From Elusimicrobia bacterium RBG_16_66_12 (lineage in GTDB: Bacteria; Elusimicrobiota; Elusimicrobia; UBA1565; UBA9628), in assembly GCA_001800005.1 (NCBI GenBank), contig MGUL01000010.1, positions 10,442-20,468 on the forward strand: DNA of 10,027 nt, read 5' to 3'. Position numbers and translations under genes: made by a program. The notes under the pieces were generated by a model. The model ran no database searches and had not been told where the DNA came from. It worked only from the letters and a program-made list of their open reading frames with translations. Below, in pieces: positions 1 to 7,370 of the stretch; position 1 is the stretch's first letter; every line of letters starts with the position of its first letter.

Positions 1-42
1 CCGCCGCCGGAGCGTCTTCCAGAGCCAGCGCAGGCGGTCCAT
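1..42 (-). CDS. Probable DppC/OppC-like permease, N-terminal 14 codons only
   Basis: Only the first 14 codons are visible before the window edge; they read MDRLRWLWKTLRRR. The ATG lies 2 bases after the TAA stop of the DppB-like permease, and the G-rich run just upstream (GGTGGGGG, inside the dppB end) can serve as a ribosome binding site. The short, strongly basic, tryptophan-containing start resembles the cytoplasmic N-terminal tail that precedes the first membrane helix of DppC-type permeases. The main argument is position: in Dpp/Opp operons the second permease normally follows DppB directly, and no other gene in the window supplies it. The assignment is therefore mostly inferred from context; no diagnostic motif is visible. 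Confidence 0.6.
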   Translation of the reverse strand, partial: MDRLRWLWKTLRRR

Positions 43-44
43 CT

Positions 45-1073
45 TTAGTCCCCCACCCGGATGCGGGGGTCGACGACGGCGTAGAGGATGTCGCTGGCGA
101 GGTTCGCCGTCACGAACAGGAACGCGGCGAGCATCGTCGCGCCGAGCACCCCGGGCACGTCCAGCTGCTGGGCGGCCTGCACGCCCCAGCGCCCGATGCC
201 CGGGAAGTCGAAGACGGTCTCCGTGATGACCACGCCTCCGAGCAGGCCGATGAAAAGGAGGCTGGCGAGCGTGACCACGGGGATCAGGGCGTTGGCCAGC
301 GCGTGCTTGTAGATGACCACGTTCTCGGGCAGGCCCTTGGCGCGCGCGGTGCGCACGTAATCCTTGGAGAGCTCCTCGAGCATGGAGGAGCGGGTGATGC
401 GCAGCAGGAGGGCGACCGAGATGTAGAGCAGCGTGGCCGCGGGCAGCAGCATGTGCTTGACGACGTCGACGTAGGCGGCCCACTCGCCGTTGAGCAGGCA
501 GTCGAAGGTCAGGATGCCCGTCCAATGGCGGAAGCCCTCGGCGTGGACCAGCATGTCCGTCTCCAGCGTGTAGCGGCCGGGCGGCAGCCAGTGGAGCTTG
601 CCGTAGAAGACCATCAGCAGCAATAGGCCCAGCACGAAGCTCGGCAGCGAGTAGCCGGTGATGGCCACGAAGCGCGTGAAGTGGTCGATGAACTTGTCGC
701 GATGGACCGCGGAGAGCACGCCGAAGTAGATGCCCGTGATCATGATGGGGATGAAGGAGATGAGCGTCAGCTCGAAGGTCGCGGGGAAGAAGGCCCGGAT
801 GGCCTCGGACACCGGCATCTTCGCCGTCTCGGAATAGCCCAGCTCGCCGTGCGCGACCTCCTTGAGCCAGAGGGCGTACTGCACGGGCATGGGTTTGCGC
901 AGGCCGTACTTCTCGATGACGGACTCGATCTGCGAGAGTTGGCGAGGGTCCTTGATGTAGAGCGAGGCGCGCATCTCCGGCGAGAGGAACTGCAGGCACA
1001 GGAAGAGCAGCGCGGTGACCCCGAACACCACCAGGGGCAGGAAGGCGAGACGCTTGAGGATGTACCTGAGCAC
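45..1073 (-). CDS. dppB: DppB/OppB-like ABC transporter permease
   Basis: This is an inner-membrane subunit of a dipeptide/oligopeptide-type ABC importer (binding-protein-dependent permease family, COG0601 type), 342 residues, a normal full length for DppB. The N-terminus MLRYILKRLAFLPLVV is typical, followed by membrane helices at about residues 11-29, 103-123, 135-158, 206-224, 262-285 and 310-334. The cytoplasmic EAA loop that docks on the ATPase is clear at about 238-268 (DYVRTARAKGLPE...ALIPVV), and the ending DPRIRVGD is the usual C-terminus. The chosen start is a GTG that overlaps the stop of SBP3 by one base (TAGTG), with GAAGGA only 3 bases upstream. Reading further upstream in this frame gives an arginine/proline-rich shadow of SBP3, so the longer start is rejected. 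The overlap implies translational coupling to SBP3. Confidence 0.95.
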   Translation of the reverse strand: MLRYILKRLAFLPLVVFGVTALLFLCLQFLSPEMRASLYIKDPRQLSQIESVIEKYGLRKPMPVQYALWLKEVAHGELGYSETAKMPVSEAIRAFFPATFELTLISFIPIMITGIYFGVLSAVHRDKFIDHFTRFVAITGYSLPSFVLGLLLLMVFYGKLHWLPPGRYTLETDMLVHAEGFRHWTGILTFDCLLNGEWAAYVDVVKHMLLPAATLLYISVALLLRITRSSMLEELSKDYVRTARAKGLPENVVIYKHALANALIPVVTLASLLFIGLLGGVVITETVFDFPGIGRWGVQAAQQLDVPGVLGATMLAAFLFVTANLASDILYAVVDPRIRVGD

Positions 1074-2827
1074 TAGTCCTTCGAGAGCGTGTAGAAGTAG
1101 CTCCCGTACGGGGAGTCCGGGAAGATGGGGTTGTTGAACCAGCCCTTGACCCAGTCGCGCTGGGTGCGGTAGCGCACCGCGTCGACGATCACGAGATGCG
1201 GCGCTTCCTCGAACTCGAGAGCCTGGAGCTGGGCGTAGATCTGCTTGCGTTTGGAGGGGTCCGTTTCGGCGTTGGCCGCGTCGATGAGCCGGTCGAACTC
1301 CGGGTCCTTGAACTTCTGGGTGGCGGGGTAATCCCCCTTCGAGTGCAGCAGAGGGAACGCGAAGTTGTGCGGGTCGGGATAGTCCGCGTGCCAGCCCATC
1401 ACGAAGACGGGGAGCTTGGATGCTTTGTAGGCGTCGAGGAAGGTCGGCCACTCCACGGCGCGCACGTCGATCTTGAACTTCGGGTTCAAGGCCTCGACGT
1501 TGCGCTTCAGGATCTGGCAGACCGTCTGGCGCGGGAGGTTCCCGGAGTTGAAGGCGATGGTGAACTTGAAGCCTTTTTCCCAGGCCTGGCCGCCCCAGGC
1601 CTTCCGGAAGTGCTCCTCCGCCTTCTTCAGGTCGAAGCGGTAGGTCCGCCCGTTCGGGTCATGGCCGGGCAGGCTCTTCGGGATGGCGCCCGTGGCCTGC
1701 GTGCCCTTGCCGCGCATCACGTCGGCGAGGAAGCCCTTGAAGTCGAAGGCGTGGGCGAAGCCCTTGCGCACGTCCTTGTCCGAGAAGAAATCCAGCGGGA
1801 TGCCGGCGCCGTCGAGGCGCCCCGAGCCGACGAAGGCATTGGCGACCTGGTTGATGCGATAGGTGAAGAAGACCACCGGATTCATCTCCACCGTCGGCTG
1901 GTCGTCGAGGACCGTGATTCCCGGGATGTCCTGGAGCTGGGAGATCAGCGGACGGTCGGCGTAGATGGTGTCGGCGTCGCCGGCCTGGAGCATCAGCTTG
2001 CGGGTCCCGAACTCGCTGACGCTCTTGATGACCACGGTCTGGAGCTTGGCTGGAGCTCGCCAATACCGGTCGTTTCTCGTCAGAAGGAACTCTTTGGTCT
2101 TGCGGTCCCACCTCTCCAGCTTGAAGGGGCCCGTGCCGTTGGCCTTGTCGAAGAACGGAGACGTCTCCTTGCTGGGGTCGTTGAACTTGTGCCAGCTCGC
2201 CTCGCCGCCGTCCCAATCGCCGTTCTTCCCGGCCCAGGCCTTGGGCAGGACCGGCGCCCAGGCGGCGAGGATGCTGAGAAGCGGCGCGTAGGGCCGCGGC
2301 AGGCGCAGGACGATGTCGTCGCCTCTGAGCGTGACGGCGCGGTTGACGTCGTTCCAGACATGCGCGAGGATTTCGCCGTCGTCGCCGCGCGTCGAGGGGT
2401 AGCCCACCAGCGGTTCGAGGAGAAGCGAGGAGGGCCCGGCCGCGCGGTCGACCAGCAGGAAGCGCAGGAGCGACCAGCGCACGTCCTCGGCGGTCATCGG
2501 GGAGCCGTCGTGGAACTTGATCCCCTTGCGGAGGGGGATCGTGTAGGTCCGGCCGTCCGGCGAGATGAGCCCGTTATCCCGCGACGGCACCTTCTCCGCG
2601 ATCAGCGGCAGCAGCTTCTCGGTCGAGGTCCCGTCGTACTGGAAGAGGGGCTCGTAGACGTTGAGGATGACCAGGCCGCTCGCGGTGTCGTAGGCCCAGG
2701 CCGGATCGACGCTGTCCGCGTCGGCGATGGTGAGGTAGGTGAAGATGCCCGGATTTTTAGACGCCGACCTTGCGGCGGCGGGCAACGCGCCGACCGCCAG
2801 CACGGCGCTCATGAGGATGCGGAGCAT
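1073..2827 (-). CDS. Family 5 extracellular solute-binding protein (SBP3 of three)
   Basis: This is a periplasmic receptor of the DppA/OppA class (SBP_bac_5), 584 residues, slightly longer than E. coli DppA/OppA. Residues 1-22 form a signal peptide ending near PAAARSA, without a lipobox cysteine. Family landmarks are DPAWAYDT (41-48), NVYEPLFQYDG (56-66), LRKGIKFHDGSPMTAEDV (99-116), NGTGPF (230-235) and GWHADYPDPHNF (478-489). By family analogy the Asp in the last motif (D485) corresponds to the residue that binds the peptide amino terminus; this is inference. It is a close paralogue of SBP2: from about residue 175 to 580 the two align without a gap. The ATG lies 42 bases after the SBP2 stop. 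The nearest good Shine-Dalgarno (GGAGGG) is 18 bases upstream and partly inside a palindrome, so initiation may be inefficient. Substrate unknown; peptides most likely, but other family 5 ligands are possible. Confidence 0.93.
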   Translation of the reverse strand: MLRILMSAVLAVGALPAAARSASKNPGIFTYLTIADADSVDPAWAYDTASGLVILNVYEPLFQYDGTSTEKLLPLIAEKVPSRDNGLISPDGRTYTIPLRKGIKFHDGSPMTAEDVRWSLLRFLLVDRAAGPSSLLLEPLVGYPSTRGDDGEILAHVWNDVNRAVTLRGDDIVLRLPRPYAPLLSILAAWAPVLPKAWAGKNGDWDGGEASWHKFNDPSKETSPFFDKANGTGPFKLERWDRKTKEFLLTRNDRYWRAPAKLQTVVIKSVSEFGTRKLMLQAGDADTIYADRPLISQLQDIPGITVLDDQPTVEMNPVVFFTYRINQVANAFVGSGRLDGAGIPLDFFSDKDVRKGFAHAFDFKGFLADVMRGKGTQATGAIPKSLPGHDPNGRTYRFDLKKAEEHFRKAWGGQAWEKGFKFTIAFNSGNLPRQTVCQILKRNVEALNPKFKIDVRAVEWPTFLDAYKASKLPVFVMGWHADYPDPHNFAFPLLHSKGDYPATQKFKDPEFDRLIDAANAETDPSKRKQIYAQLQALEFEEAPHLVIVDAVRYRTQRDWVKGWFNNPIFPDSPYGSYFYTLSKD

Positions 2828-2846
2828 GGCCGTTATTCTAGCATTC

Positions 2847-2860
2847 CCTCCGCGCGGAGG
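2847..2860. promoter_or_regulatory. Perfect 14-base palindrome between SBP2 and SBP3
   Basis: CCTCCGCGCGGAGG reads the same on both strands and lies in the only sizeable gap within the operon (2828-2869). In the minus-strand mRNA it could form a 5-bp CCUCC/GGAGG stem with a GCGC loop. The 3' arm contains the only Shine-Dalgarno-like sequence (GGAGGG) ahead of SBP3. It could mask that site, mark an RNA-processing point, or bind a dimeric protein. No U-run follows it, so it does not look like an intrinsic terminator. The palindrome is seen directly; any role is inference. Confidence 0.45.
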
Positions 2861-2869
2861 CGTCCTGCA

Positions 2870-4627
2870 TCACTCGGACTTGGACAGGTCATAGTAATAG
2901 CTGCCGTAGGGCATATCCGGGAAGGTGGGCTTGAACACGAAGCCCTTGACCCAGGAGCGCTGGGCGCGGTAGCGCACGTTCTCCGCGATGGGCACGTGAG
3001 GGACGTCCTCATCGAGGATGTCCTGAAGGCGGCCGTAGAGCCGGGCGCGCTCCGCCTCGTCCTGCTCGACGGCCGCGGCCTCGATGAGCTTGTCGGCCTG
3101 GGGGTTGGAGTAGCCTTGCCTGCCGGGGTAATAGCCCGCGGAATGGGCCAGCGGGAAGGCGAAGTTGTGGGAGTCCGGGTAGTCGGCACCCCAGCCGCCG
3201 ATGAACAGCGGGATCTTCCGCCCCTGGGTCTGCTCGAGGTAGGTCGACCACTGCACCGAGCGGACGTCGAGCTTGAACTTCGGGTTCAGGGACTCGACGT
3301 TCTTCTTGATCATCTGGCAGAGGGTCTGGGCTTGGGGCGAGCCGGTGTTGAAGACGATGCTGGCCTTGAAGCCCTTCTCCCAGATACTTCCCCCCCAGGC
3401 CTTGCGCATGTGCTCGGCCGCAGCGCGCAGGTCGAGCCGATAGCGCGGAGGGCCGGTGCGGCGGCCGACGAGACCCGGAGGGATGATGCCCGCCGCCTGC
3501 CGCCCCTTGCCTCTCTGGATGTCGCGGATGTAGCCGGCGTAGTCGATCGCGTAGGCGAAGGCCTTGCGCGCGTCCTTGTCCGAGAAGAAGTCCGGCGGGA
3601 TGCCGCTGCCGTCGAGACGGCCGCTGCCGATGTTGGGGTTGGCCACGGGGTCGAGCTTGAAGGTGAAGGAGAGGAAGGTGGGCGCCTCCAGCGCCGTCAG
3701 GTCGTCGATGACGCTCACGCCTTCCAGATTCTGCACCTGGGGCTGGTATATCAGCTGGGCGTTGATGACGTCGGCGTCGCCCGCCTGGATCATCAGCTTG
3801 CGCGTGGCGAACTCGTCGACCTTCTTGACGACGACGCGCGCCAGCCTCGCGGGCCCGCGCCAGTAGGCGTCATGACGGGCGAGCGTGACCTGGCTCTGGG
3901 TGCGCTCGAAGCGCTCGAGCCGGAAGGGCCCGGTGCCGTTGGCCAGCTCGTTGGGGATGACGTCCTCGTGCGCGGGATCGTTGGACTTCATCCAGGTCTC
4001 GGCGCGGCCGTCCCACTGCCCATGGGCGGCGCACCAGGGCTTGGAGACGACGGCGCCGAAATTGGCGAGGACGCTCAGCAGCGGGGCGAAAGGCCGATGC
4101 AGACGCACGACCACGCTGCCGCCCTCCACGCGCACGGACTGGGCGGCCCGCTCGTAGAGTCCGGCGACGGGCTTGCCGCCTGAGCGCGTGGTCTCCAGGC
4201 CCAGGATGGGCGAGAGCAGTAGCTGAGAGGGGCCTCCGTCTCGGTCGGCGAGCATGAAGCGCAGCAGCGAGTAGCGCACGTCCTCCGGCGTCAGCAGGGA
4301 GCCGTCGTGGAACTTCACGCCCTTGCGGATCGGGAAGCGGTAGGTGAGGCCATCGGCCGAAATCAGGCCGTTCGCCCGGGACGGCACTTTCTCGGAGAGG
4401 ATGGCGGTCAGGTCCTTGACCGTCGTCCCGGAGCCGCGGAAGTCGAGCAGGTATTCGTAGACGTTGGCGATGATGTTGTGGCTCATCGTGTCGTAGGCCC
4501 AGGCGGGGTCGAAGCTGTCGATGTCCGCGGCCGCGGCGTAGACGAACGTCTCCGGGTTCTTGACGGCGGCCGCGGCGCCCGCGGCCAGCGCGGCCGGCAG
4601 GACGAAGGCCGCGAGGAGCCTCCTCAT
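2870..4627 (-). CDS. Family 5 extracellular solute-binding protein (SBP2 of three)
   Basis: A periplasmic peptide-type binding protein (SBP_bac_5), 585 residues. The signal peptide MRRLLAAFVLPAALAAGAAA has a basic start, a hydrophobic core and small residues for cleavage around 20-21, and no lipobox cysteine. Landmarks are DPAWAYDT (40-47), IRKGVKFHDGSLLTPEDV (100-117), NGTGPF (230-235), GSGRLDGSGIPPDFFSDKD (334-352) and GWGADYPDSHNF (478-489). The motif Asp D485 is conserved, although the usual DPHNF is DSHNF here. The ATG overlaps the SBP1 stop by four bases (ATGA), and GAGGTG lies 11 bases upstream. SBP2 is closer to SBP3 than to SBP1 by eye: 22 of 30 residues match SBP3 at 331-360. This suggests a recent duplication within the operon. 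The ligand may differ from that of its neighbours but cannot be read from the sequence. Confidence 0.93.
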   Translation of the reverse strand: MRRLLAAFVLPAALAAGAAAAVKNPETFVYAAAADIDSFDPAWAYDTMSHNIIANVYEYLLDFRGSGTTVKDLTAILSEKVPSRANGLISADGLTYRFPIRKGVKFHDGSLLTPEDVRYSLLRFMLADRDGGPSQLLLSPILGLETTRSGGKPVAGLYERAAQSVRVEGGSVVVRLHRPFAPLLSVLANFGAVVSKPWCAAHGQWDGRAETWMKSNDPAHEDVIPNELANGTGPFRLERFERTQSQVTLARHDAYWRGPARLARVVVKKVDEFATRKLMIQAGDADVINAQLIYQPQVQNLEGVSVIDDLTALEAPTFLSFTFKLDPVANPNIGSGRLDGSGIPPDFFSDKDARKAFAYAIDYAGYIRDIQRGKGRQAAGIIPPGLVGRRTGPPRYRLDLRAAAEHMRKAWGGSIWEKGFKASIVFNTGSPQAQTLCQMIKKNVESLNPKFKLDVRSVQWSTYLEQTQGRKIPLFIGGWGADYPDSHNFAFPLAHSAGYYPGRQGYSNPQADKLIEAAAVEQDEAERARLYGRLQDILDEDVPHVPIAENVRYRAQRSWVKGFVFKPTFPDMPYGSYYYDLSKSE

Positions 4628-6357
4628 GGCGTCTTGTTCACCTCGTAAAGGCTCCCGTAAGGAAAGATCGGGTTGGAGATCCAGTTGCGGACCTTCGCTT
4701 TCCGGACCAGGGCGTTGGAGGCGTCCACGGTGTAGATCTGGGGCGCGTCGTAGACCGCCAGCGCCTGGAGCTCGGCGTAGAGAGCCTTGCGTTTGGACGG
4801 GTCGGTCTCGACGGCGGCGGACTCGATCAGCTCGTCGGCGCGAGGGTTCGAGTAGCCCAGGCGCTCGGCGAAGTAGCCTTTCGAATGCAGGAAGGGGTGG
4901 ACTGCGTTGTGCGGGTCGGGGTAGTCCAGCACCCAGCGGAAGGCGAAGATGGGCAGGCGCCGGTCGCGGAATTCGTCGAGGAGCTTCGATTGCGAGGTCG
5001 GGCGGCAGTCGACGCGGAACTTCGGGTTCACCCGGGCCACGCCGTCCTTGAGGAGGCGGCAGGCGAGGCGGCGTTCGCCATGTCCCTCGTTATAGGCGAA
5101 GGGCAGAAGGAAGCCCTTCTCCCAGACTGCGCCGTTGCGGGCGCGCTTGAAGGCGGCGGCGGCCTGCTCGAGCGAGTAGGGCCACGGAGCCTGTCTGGCC
5201 GCGTAGCCGGGCAAGCCCTTGGGGATCGGGCCGCGCGCCCGCTCGGCGCGTCCGCTGTAGGCTTCGCGGATGTAGGCGTCCGCGTCGAAGGACAGCGCGA
5301 AGGCCTTGCGCAGTTCCGCGTCGGCGAAGAAGTCCGGGGTCACGCCCTCGCCGTCGAGCTTGCCGCTGCCGAGCCAGGGGTTGTCGGAGGCGGAGGCCTC
5401 GAGGTTGAAGAGGATGACGTTCTGGACCTCCATCGCGGGGGTGTCGCTGTCGATGGCGAGTCCGGCGAGATCCTTGAATCCCGCCAGGTCACGGCGCTCC
5501 ACTTGGACGACGTCCGCCCCGGCCTTCATCACGACGGCGCGCCGGTCGCGCGCGCTCTCGACGGTCTGCAGGCGCACGATGGAAAGCGCGGCCGGCTTGC
5601 GCCAGTAGGCGTCGTGGCGCGACAGCAGCAGGCGCTTGCCCGCGCGGTCCCAGGCCTCCAGCTTGAAGGGGCCGGTCCCGCAGGCCCGTTCGTGGAGCGC
5701 GGCCTTCTCCTTGGCGGGGTTCCAATGCGAGATCCACGCCGCCTTCGAGCCGTCCCAGCCGCCGTTGGCGGCCGTGAAGGAGCGCGAGACGATGGGAGCG
5801 AAGCCGGCCAGCACGGAGATCAGCGGCGCGAAGGGCTTCTTCAGGCGCAAGACGAGCGCGCCCGCCTCGAGCTTCACCGCTTGGTCCAACTCGTCGAAGA
5901 CCTCGGGATCGGGCTTGCCGTCGGGGCCGCGGACCGTGCTCCGGCCGAGCAGCGGCTCGAGCAGCAGCGACGAGGGCCCTCCCTCCCGGTCCGTGAGCAG
6001 GAAGCGCAGCAGGGAATATTTGACGTCCTCCGGAGTCATCAGCGAGCCGTCGTGGAACCTGACGCCGCTCCTGAGCGGAAAGGCGTAAGACAGGCCGTCC
6101 TTGGAGATGAAGCCGTTGGCCCGAGTGGGCACGACGGAGGCCGCGCGCGGCTCGAAGCGGTCCACGGAGGCGCCCTCATAGGCGATCAGGGTCTCGTAGA
6201 CCTGCGAGACGACGAAGAGCGAGGCCGTGTCGTAGGCCCACGCCGGGTCGAGGGTGTCGACGTCGGCGGCCATCACGTAGGTCAGCGTGCGCGGGTCGTC
6301 CTCCGCCCGCGAGGCAAGAGCCGCAAGGAGGAGCGCCGCGGCGAGAGCGAGTTTCAT
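4624..6357 (-). CDS. Family 5 extracellular solute-binding protein (SBP1 of three, divergent)
   Basis: A periplasmic binding protein of the DppA/OppA class, 577 residues. The chosen ATG overlaps the stop of the upstream ATPase by four bases (ATGA) and opens a clear signal peptide (MKLALAAALLLAALASRAED, cleavage probably after SRA). Reading 49 codons further upstream gives a proline/arginine-rich shadow of the ATPase gene and is rejected. Landmarks are DPAWAYDT (37-44), LRSGVRFHDGSLMTPEDV (95-112), GTGPF (227-231) and WVLDYPDPHN (475-484). It is the most divergent of the three receptors: Cys225 replaces the Asn that precedes GTGPF in its paralogues, HNA replaces HNF after the Asp motif, and it has an extra cysteine at 451. 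Cys433 aligns with Cys437 of SBP2 and SBP3. Being closest to the ATPases it may be the original receptor of the operon, but this is speculation. Confidence 0.93.
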   Translation of the reverse strand: MKLALAAALLLAALASRAEDDPRTLTYVMAADVDTLDPAWAYDTASLFVVSQVYETLIAYEGASVDRFEPRAASVVPTRANGFISKDGLSYAFPLRSGVRFHDGSLMTPEDVKYSLLRFLLTDREGGPSSLLLEPLLGRSTVRGPDGKPDPEVFDELDQAVKLEAGALVLRLKKPFAPLISVLAGFAPIVSRSFTAANGGWDGSKAAWISHWNPAKEKAALHERACGTGPFKLEAWDRAGKRLLLSRHDAYWRKPAALSIVRLQTVESARDRRAVVMKAGADVVQVERRDLAGFKDLAGLAIDSDTPAMEVQNVILFNLEASASDNPWLGSGKLDGEGVTPDFFADAELRKAFALSFDADAYIREAYSGRAERARGPIPKGLPGYAARQAPWPYSLEQAAAAFKRARNGAVWEKGFLLPFAYNEGHGERRLACRLLKDGVARVNPKFRVDCRPTSQSKLLDEFRDRRLPIFAFRWVLDYPDPHNAVHPFLHSKGYFAERLGYSNPRADELIESAAVETDPSKRKALYAELQALAVYDAPQIYTVDASNALVRKAKVRNWISNPIFPYGSLYEVNKTP

Positions 6358-7370
6358 AATGCGATGAGGGCGGCGTCGCTGCGGCGGTCCTTGAAGGGCA
6401 GGATCGGGCAGGCGGCCAGGTGTCCCGGGCGGGCTTCGGCCAGGGCGGGGTCCTGGACGCGGCAGGCGTCCTTGAGATAGCGGCAGCGGGGATGGAAATG
6501 GCACCCCGAGGGCGGCTTGAGGGGGCTCGGCACGTCGCCGGTCAGGATGATGCGCTTGCGGCGCTTCTCGATGGAGGGGTCGGGGACCGGCACGGCGGAG
6601 AGCAGGGCCTCGGTGTAGGGGTGCTGGGGGTCGTTGAACAGGGTTTCCGAGTCGGCTGTCTCGACGACGCGGCCGAGGTACATGACCGCGATGCGGGTGC
6701 AGAGATGCCGCACCACGGAAAAATCGTGGGAGATGAACAAATACGCGAGCTTGCGCTCCTGCTGGAGATCCTTCAGGAGGTTCAGGATCTGCGCCTGGAT
6801 GGAGACGTCCAGCGCGGAGACGGGCTCGTCGGCCACGACCAGCTCGGGATCGAGGGCCAACGCGCGCGCGATGCCCACGCGCTGGCGCTGGCCGCCGGAG
6901 AACTCGTGCGGGTGTCGCGTCAGGAAGGTCTTGGCGATGCCGCAGTCGTCGAGGAGCTTGGCGAGCTTCTTGGCGCGCGTCTTCGGGTCCATGTGCATGT
7001 CGTGGATGATCCAGGGCTCGGTGACGATGTCCGACACCGTCATGCGGGGGTTGAGGCTGGAGTAGGGGTCCTGGAAGATGACCTGGATGCGCCGCCGAAG
7101 CTTGCGCAGTTCGCGGCCCGTCAGCGCGGACATGTCCGAACCCTCGAAGAGGACTTGGCCCGAGGTGGGCTTCTCCAGGGCCAGCACGAGCTTGCCGAGC
7201 GTCGTCTTGCCGCAGCCCGACTCGCCGACGACCGCGAAGCTCTCCCGGGGCATGACGGTGAATGACACCCCGTCGACGGCCTTGACCGCCGTCTTCGCGC
7301 CGAAGAGCCCCTTCGAGACGAGGAAATGTTTGCGCAGGTCCCGCACTTCCAGGATGGGGCGGCCGCTCAC
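6354..7370 (-). CDS. dppF: DppF/OppF-like peptide ABC transporter ATPase
   Basis: A cytoplasmic ATPase that powers the importer together with the DppD-like subunit, 338 residues, normal for the family. Walker A is GESGCGKTT (49-57), the Q-loop is IFQDPYSSLNP (98-108), the ABC signature is FSGGQRQR (157-164), Walker B is LVVADE (177-182), the D-loop is SALD (185-188) and the switch histidine is H215. The C-terminal oligopeptide-transporter extension carries four cysteines at 290, 296, 303 and 321 (C-x5-C-x6-C-x17-C). In some Dpp/Opp ATPases this region has been reported to hold a [4Fe-4S] cluster. The GTG start overlaps the upstream stop by four bases (GTGA) and is followed at once by the expected PILEVRDLRKHF. 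Upstream in-frame sequence is shadow. DppF rather than DppD is chosen because of the QRQR signature and its second position. Confidence 0.95.
   Translation of the reverse strand: MSGRPILEVRDLRKHFLVSKGLFGAKTAVKAVDGVSFTVMPRESFAVVGESGCGKTTLGKLVLALEKPTSGQVLFEGSDMSALTGRELRKLRRRIQVIFQDPYSSLNPRMTVSDIVTEPWIIHDMHMDPKTRAKKLAKLLDDCGIAKTFLTRHPHEFSGGQRQRVGIARALALDPELVVADEPVSALDVSIQAQILNLLKDLQQERKLAYLFISHDFSVVRHLCTRIAVMYLGRVVETADSETLFNDPQHPYTEALLSAVPVPDPSIEKRRKRIILTGDVPSPLKPPSGCHFHPRCRYLKDACRVQDPALAEARPGHLAACPILPFKDRRSDAALIAL

Noticed and set aside
1074..1451. An upstream start for the DppB-like permease
   Set aside because: The extra 126 residues are an Arg/Pro-rich shadow of SBP3; the GTG at 1073 opens directly into the typical DppB N-terminus.
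2847..2860. The palindrome as a rho-independent terminator
   Set aside because: The stem is only 5 bp and no U-run follows on the minus strand (AATGCTAGAATAAC), and the downstream genes clearly belong to the same transporter.
1196..4183. A 995-codon plus-strand open frame antisense to SBP2 and SBP3
   Set aside because: It is antisense to two clear receptor genes and has a composition dominated by Arg, Gly, Val, Asp, Glu and Leu, as expected for a shadow frame in GC-rich DNA. It shows no family motif.
4885..6480. A 531-codon plus-strand open frame antisense to SBP1
   Set aside because: Same reason: low-complexity shadow of SBP1 without recognisable domains.
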